Shown here: in pieces, positions 12,461-15,538 of the stretch
Layout: each line of letters begins with the position of its first letter
How positions within the stretch are numbered: position 1 is the stretch's first letter
NCBI GenBank assembly: GCA_013695295.1
Contig: JACDAS010000129.1
Location: 1-15,538 of the forward strand
DNA: 15,538 nucleotides
Direction of reading: 5' to 3'
DNA from: Actinomycetota bacterium
GTDB lineage: Bacteria; Actinomycetota; Thermoleophilia; Gaiellales; Gaiellaceae
Notes under the pieces: generated by a model
The model's input: only the letters and a program-made list of their open reading frames with translations
What the model was told of the DNA's origin: nothing
Database searches by the model: none
Program-made: the position numbers and the translations under genes

Positions 12461-12489
12461 CCGGCCGACCCTTCCTGTCAGGCGGCCGG
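12461..12489 (-). other. Inverted repeat between the DUF488 gene and trxB
   Basis: CCGGCCG (12461-12467) and CGGCCGG (12483-12489) form a 7-bp perfect inverted repeat with a 15-base loop. It lies just after the DUF488 stop and upstream of the candidate trxB -10. It could be a weak terminator or an operator. Short GC-rich repeats arise easily in this composition, so this is a tentative call. Confidence 0.25.
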
Positions 12490-12498
12490 CCCGGCCCG

Positions 12499-13017
12499 TC
12501 AGCCCACGAGCTGGCCGCAGAGGTAGAGCTTCCCGTCGCGGGACTCGGTATCGCCTCCGGGCCTGTGGGGCCGCTCCTCGCCCGGGCGGACGAGGTGGAG
12601 GACATCCACGCCGCGCGCGACTAGGAGCTCCGCGATCAGCGATCGGTGACAGCGCCACCAGAGGGTCTCGGCACACATCAGGCACGGTGCGGTCAGGTCG
12701 AGCGTGGCCGCGAGCGCGTGCTGCCACGGCTCGGTCCCCATCCGGGCCGCGTAGCTCCGGAAGGCGGCCGTCCGGATGCACGCGAAGCGCTCCTCGCCCG
12801 GCTCCCCGCTCAGCCGCCCTCCGAGCTCAACCACGTGCCGGTAACCGATTCCGGCCTGCGCGAGGGAGGCAGCCAGCGGCGCCTGGTTGAACTGCGGGTG
12901 TCGCCGCGAGCCGGGAAAGCGCCGCACGTCGACGACCGTCTTCGCCCCGGCCGCTGCGAGGGTCGCGACGAGCTCCTCCGCAGGCCGCGTTCCGTGCCCG
13001 ATCGTGTACACACGCAT
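12499..13017 (-). CDS. DUF488 family protein
   Basis: A 172-residue DUF488 protein. Its signatures are YTIGHGTRPAEEL (4-16), VDVRRFPGSRRHPQFN (29-44), the ELGGRLSG segment (64-71) and the closing CAETLWWRCHRSLIAE (115-130). The last carries the family's strongly conserved C115, C123, H124 and R125, which look like a catalytic or metal/thiol site. The biochemical activity of the family is not established as far as I know. Length is normal. The start ATG has no Shine-Dalgarno, and only 41 bases separate it from the divergent baeRF-like start. It is upstream of trxB on the same strand, which may hint at a thiol or redox role, though the 59-base gap with its own promoter-like box makes a strict operon uncertain. 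Confidence 0.88.
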   Translation of the reverse strand: MRVYTIGHGTRPAEELVATLAAAGAKTVVDVRRFPGSRRHPQFNQAPLAASLAQAGIGYRHVVELGGRLSGEPGEERFACIRTAAFRSYAARMGTEPWQHALAATLDLTAPCLMCAETLWWRCHRSLIAELLVARGVDVLHLVRPGEERPHRPGGDTESRDGKLYLCGQLVG

Positions 13018-13046
13018 CGGCAGGAATGAAATCGGTTCTCACAGGC

Positions 13047-13055
13047 AAGGAGGGG
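13047..13055 (+). promoter_or_regulatory. Shine-Dalgarno of the baeRF-like gene
   Basis: AAGGAGGGG followed 4 bases later by ATG at 13059 is close to ideal and sets the start. The in-frame ATG at 13026 has nothing comparable and would add 11 residues. Confidence 0.75.
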
Positions 13056-13058
13056 GCA

Positions 13059-14201
13059 ATGCCGACGACGATCAGCTGGGAGGGCCTGCGCGACCTGGCC
13101 GGATTCCGGGCGGAGCGGGGCTGCGCGATCAGCCTCTACCTCGATCTCGACCCAAGCGTTTCTCCCACCGCCGGGGACGCGGCCACCCGGATGAGCTCGC
13201 TGCTCGACGCCGCCGAGCGCGCCGGGGAGGCCACCCGGGCCGACCTCGCGCACGACGAGCGTCAGGCGCTACGGGGTGACGTCGAGCGCATCCGGCGCTA
13301 CTTCGACGAGGAGTTCAACCGCGATGGAGCCCGCGGACTTGCGCTCTTCTGCGCCGCACTCGGCGGGCTCTGGCGCCCGCTTGTCCTGACCGGGCCCGTG
13401 CCCGACGAGGTGAGGGTCGGCAGCGATCTCTACCTCGTCCCGCTCGTCCCCCTCGTCGGCCAGGGCGAAGGGGTCCTCGTCGCGGTCGTCGGGCGCGAGC
13501 GCGGAGAGCTCTACAGGCTTCGTGACGGGCGCCTGGAGGAGGTCGCGGACCGCTCGGAGCACCAGCCGCGCCGTCACGACCAGGGTGGGCGGTCGCAGGC
13601 GCGAATCCAGCGGCACATCGACCAGCGCGCCGCCGACCACCTGCGCGACGTCGCCCAGGAGCTCGACGCGCAGGTGCGCAGCCTCGGGCACCCCGGCGTG
13701 GTCGTCGTCTGCTCCGAGCAGACCCGGGCGGAGCTCTCGGAGTTCCTCTCGAGCGAGGTGCGCGGCGCGCTCATGGGCTGGGCCCACGCGGAGGCGCACG
13801 CGGGGCCTCCGGGCCTCCTCGAGGCCGTTTCGCCGGTCCTCGAGGAGTGGCGTGCGGGGCAGGAGGGTGAGGCCCTCGACCGGTGGCGCGAGGAGGCAGG
13901 CCGGGGTGGGAAGGGCGCATCGGGCTGGGCGCCGACCCTCGAGGCCGTGTCGGACGGGCGCGTCGAGCTCCTGCTCTACTCCGAGGGCGTCCACCGCGAG
14001 GCCTGGCGATGCCCGGCGTGCGGGCGCCTCGCCGCGGAGGCCGGATCGTGCCCGCTCGATGGGGAGGCGCTCGAGTCCGGCGCGGACGGGATCGACCTCG
14101 CCGTCCACCGGACGCTCGCCCACGGCGGCAGGGTCTGCGTCGCACGCCACCGCCGCGACCTGGATCCCGTCGAGGGGATCGGCGCGCTGCTGCGCTACTA
14201 G
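13059..14201 (+). CDS. Archaeo-eukaryotic release-factor-like protein (baeRF/Vms1/Balon-related)
   Basis: A 380-residue protein with the domain order of bacterial eRF1/Pelota-like proteins. An N-terminal domain starts with a conserved ISLYLDLDPS strand (24-33). A middle RNase-H-like domain has LVAVVGRERGELYRLRDGRL (140-159) and a loop QGGRSQARIQRH (175-186), in the place where Vms1/eRF1 relatives carry their GGQ-type loop. It continues with HPGVVVVCSEQTRAEL (211-226). The C-terminal domain has RVELLLYSEGVHR (301-313), a partial zinc knuckle C318-x-x-C321-x9-C331, and VHRTLAHGGRV (349-359). The family includes peptidyl-tRNA-hydrolase-like Vms1 homologues and the ribosome-hibernation factor Balon with its mycobacterial relatives. 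A role at stalled or idle ribosomes is inferred. It diverges from the DUF488 gene (41 bases) and converges with rmuC, with stop codons overlapping. Confidence 0.78.
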   Translation: MPTTISWEGLRDLAGFRAERGCAISLYLDLDPSVSPTAGDAATRMSSLLDAAERAGEATRADLAHDERQALRGDVERIRRYFDEEFNRDGARGLALFCAALGGLWRPLVLTGPVPDEVRVGSDLYLVPLVPLVGQGEGVLVAVVGRERGELYRLRDGRLEEVADRSEHQPRRHDQGGRSQARIQRHIDQRAADHLRDVAQELDAQVRSLGHPGVVVVCSEQTRAELSEFLSSEVRGALMGWAHAEAHAGPPGLLEAVSPVLEEWRAGQEGEALDRWREEAGRGGKGASGWAPTLEAVSDGRVELLLYSEGVHREAWRCPACGRLAAEAGSCPLDGEALESGADGIDLAVHRTLAHGGRVCVARHRRDLDPVEGIGALLRY

Positions 14202-15487
14202 GCCGCGTCCGTCTTCGCGGCGGCGAGCTGGACGAGGGCGGCGGCGTCGCCCGTCAGCTCGGCGGCCGTCAGCGGGCGCGGAGCCCGCTCGATCGGCGAG
14301 ACGGGCGGGAGCTCGCTCTTCGAGGAGATGCCGAGCTCTGGGAACCGCCTCGCAGCGGGGAGGACGCGGGTCTCGAGCGAGCCGACCGTCTCGTTGTAGG
14401 CCTCCACCGCCTTGTCGAGGCGGCTGCCGAGCCTCGCCACGTGCGCACCCATCGTCGAGAGCCGCTCGTAGAGGTCTCGCCCGAGCTCGCTCACGGCCTG
14501 CGCGCTCTCGGCGAGCTTCTCCTCGCGCCACACGAGCGCGACCGTCCTGAGCAGGGTGATCAGCGTCGACGGGCTCGCCAGGACCACCCGCTGCTGCGGC
14601 CCCTGCTCGAGGAGCAGGGGGTCGTGCTCGAGCGCGTAGTGGAAGAAGCTCTCACCGGGGAGGAACATGACGACGAAGTCCGGCGTCGGGGCGAACTGCT
14701 GCCAGTAGGCCTTCGCGCTCAGCTTGCCCATGTGATCCCGGACGTTGCGGGCATAGTCCTTCATCCGCGCGGCCTGCTTGACCTCGTCCTCCTCGTCGTG
14801 AGCCGCGAGAAGCGCCTCGATCGGTGCCTTCGCGTCGACGACGACGTGCTTGCCGCCAGGGAGCTTCACAACCAGGTCGGGGCGCAGGAGCCCTCCGTCG
14901 CCCGACGACGTGGACTGCTCGGTGAAGTCGCAGTGGAGCGACATGCCGGCCGCCTCGACCGCGCGCCGGAGCTGGAGCTCGCCCCAGCGACCCCTGACGC
15001 CAGGGGTCCGGAGCGACTTCACGAGGCGCGTGGTTTCGAGGCGCAGCTGGTCCTGGCTGCGGGCCATCGAGGTCACCTGCTGGGAGAGCGCACCGTAGGC
15101 CTGCTGGCGGGCGTTCTCGAGCTGCTTCACCTCCGTGCCGACCTTCTCGAGGGTCAGCCTGATCGGATCGACCAGCCGCTCCACCGCTTGTTGCCTGTGC
15201 ACCAGGTCGGTCGTGGCCTTCGCCTGAAAGCCCTCGAGCTGGGTCCGCGCGAGCTCGAGGAACGAGGTGTTGCTCTGCCGGAGCGCGTCGGCGCAGAGCG
15301 CCTTGAAGGTGTCGGAGAGCCCGTCCTGGGTGTGCACCGTCAGCGCGAGGCGCTCCTCGAGCACGCGCCGCTCGGCGTCCAGCTCAGCCTCGAGCCGCCC
15401 GCGGTCTGCCTGGAGCCGCGCGCGCATGACGAGCACGGCAGCGACCGCGCCGAGCGCGATTCCGAGGAGAAGTGCTCCGACGGCCAT
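14198..15487 (-). CDS. rmuC: DNA recombination protein RmuC
   Basis: A 429-residue RmuC-family protein. An N-terminal membrane helix (about 3-21) is followed by a long charged, probably coiled-coil region (about 22-160). Next comes the conserved RGRWGELQLRRAVEAAGM (165-182), then a PD-(D/E)XK-like nuclease core with RPDLVVKLPGGKHVVVDAK (202-220; D204, D218, K220), FMLPGES-type VVMFLPGESFF (272-282) and the ASPSTLITLLRTVALVWREEK (304-324) helix. A second helical stretch lies at about 330-375. RmuC limits certain recombination events such as inversions at inverted repeats in E. coli; its exact reaction is not settled. Length is normal. The start ATG lacks a Shine-Dalgarno. The gene is convergent with the baeRF-like gene and shares 4 bases (CTAG) with it. 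Confidence 0.95.
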   Translation of the reverse strand: MAVGALLLGIALGAVAAVLVMRARLQADRGRLEAELDAERRVLEERLALTVHTQDGLSDTFKALCADALRQSNTSFLELARTQLEGFQAKATTDLVHRQQAVERLVDPIRLTLEKVGTEVKQLENARQQAYGALSQQVTSMARSQDQLRLETTRLVKSLRTPGVRGRWGELQLRRAVEAAGMSLHCDFTEQSTSSGDGGLLRPDLVVKLPGGKHVVVDAKAPIEALLAAHDEEDEVKQAARMKDYARNVRDHMGKLSAKAYWQQFAPTPDFVVMFLPGESFFHYALEHDPLLLEQGPQQRVVLASPSTLITLLRTVALVWREEKLAESAQAVSELGRDLYERLSTMGAHVARLGSRLDKAVEAYNETVGSLETRVLPAARRFPELGISSKSELPPVSPIERAPRPLTAAELTGDAAALVQLAAAKTDAA

Positions 15488-15498
15488 AGGACCGCGGA

Positions 15499-15504
15499 AC
15501 GTTA
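15499..15504 (-). promoter_or_regulatory. Candidate -10 box of rmuC
   Basis: On the minus strand TAACGT (fits TANNNT) lies 11 bases before the ATG at 15487. This would leave a leader of only a few bases, in line with the missing Shine-Dalgarno. No -35 is recognisable. The rest of 15488-15538 shows nothing else. Confidence 0.3.
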
Positions 15505-15538
15505 GAGGCCCGGTCGGACGGAGCGGGGAGGACGGCCC

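Noticed and set aside
12440..12781. N-terminal extension of thioredoxin reductase by 114 residues
   Set aside because: The extension runs through the DUF488 gene on the same strand, reads as low-complexity sequence, and places the FAD motif far from the N-terminus, unlike the family.
13026..13058. Earlier ATG for the baeRF-like gene
   Set aside because: No Shine-Dalgarno before 13026, while 13059 follows an almost ideal AAGGAGGGG.
1..15538. CRISPR array, tRNA, rRNA, transposon ends or prophage
   Set aside because: No regularly spaced repeats, no cloverleaf-like or ribosomal sequence, and no transposase or integrase were seen on either strand.

Overview
The window is high-GC DNA, densely packed with short intergenic gaps, many GTG/TTG starts and strong use of G/C-ending codons. 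These traits, together with paired TatA/TatC, an actinobacterial-style small zinc-ribbon protein, an archaeo-eukaryotic-release-factor-like (baeRF) protein and a DUF488 protein, suggest an actinobacterium. The overall flavour is of a deep-branching, Thermoleophilia-like lineage, but that placement is an inference from gene style rather than from a marker gene. No rRNA, tRNA, CRISPR array, insertion sequence or phage gene was seen; this looks like ordinary chromosome. Twelve complete genes and one truncated gene account for nearly all of it.

Left part (1-2548): the 3' end of a ferritin-like protein gene, a hairpin, then tatA and tatC (a minimal twin-arginine translocase with no tatB in view), all on the plus strand. 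A minus-strand isocitrate/isopropylmalate dehydrogenase family gene converges on tatC with only 8 bases between them. Its active-site residues match isocitrate dehydrogenase rather than isopropylmalate dehydrogenase.

Middle part (2614-10984): a plus-strand block dominated by DNA topology and repair. It runs type IB topoisomerase, a 65-residue zinc-ribbon protein, an AddB-like and an AddA-like helicase-nuclease pair overlapping by 4 bases, and endonuclease III. The AddA-like subunit has a full set of UvrD-type motor motifs. The AddB-like subunit has a degenerate Walker A and no DExx box. Unusually, both subunits carry a nuclease domain with a four-cysteine iron-sulfur pattern. The 113 bases before addB hold two GNRA-loop hairpins and a candidate -10 box.

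Right part (10994-15487): a minus-strand group of DUF488 protein, thioredoxin reductase and a small zinc-ribbon plus PAS-domain protein, probably redox related. Divergent from it is a plus-strand gene for a baeRF/Vms1-like protein, a family linked to stalled or hibernating ribosomes. A minus-strand rmuC converges on that gene; the two genes share the palindrome CTAG as their stop codons.

Several genes (the dehydrogenase, addB, trxB and rmuC) have no usable Shine-Dalgarno sequence but a TA-rich -10-like hexamer 6-11 bases before the start codon. This suggests leaderless or nearly leaderless mRNAs. Others (tatA, topoisomerase, zinc-ribbon and baeRF) have clear Shine-Dalgarno sequences.
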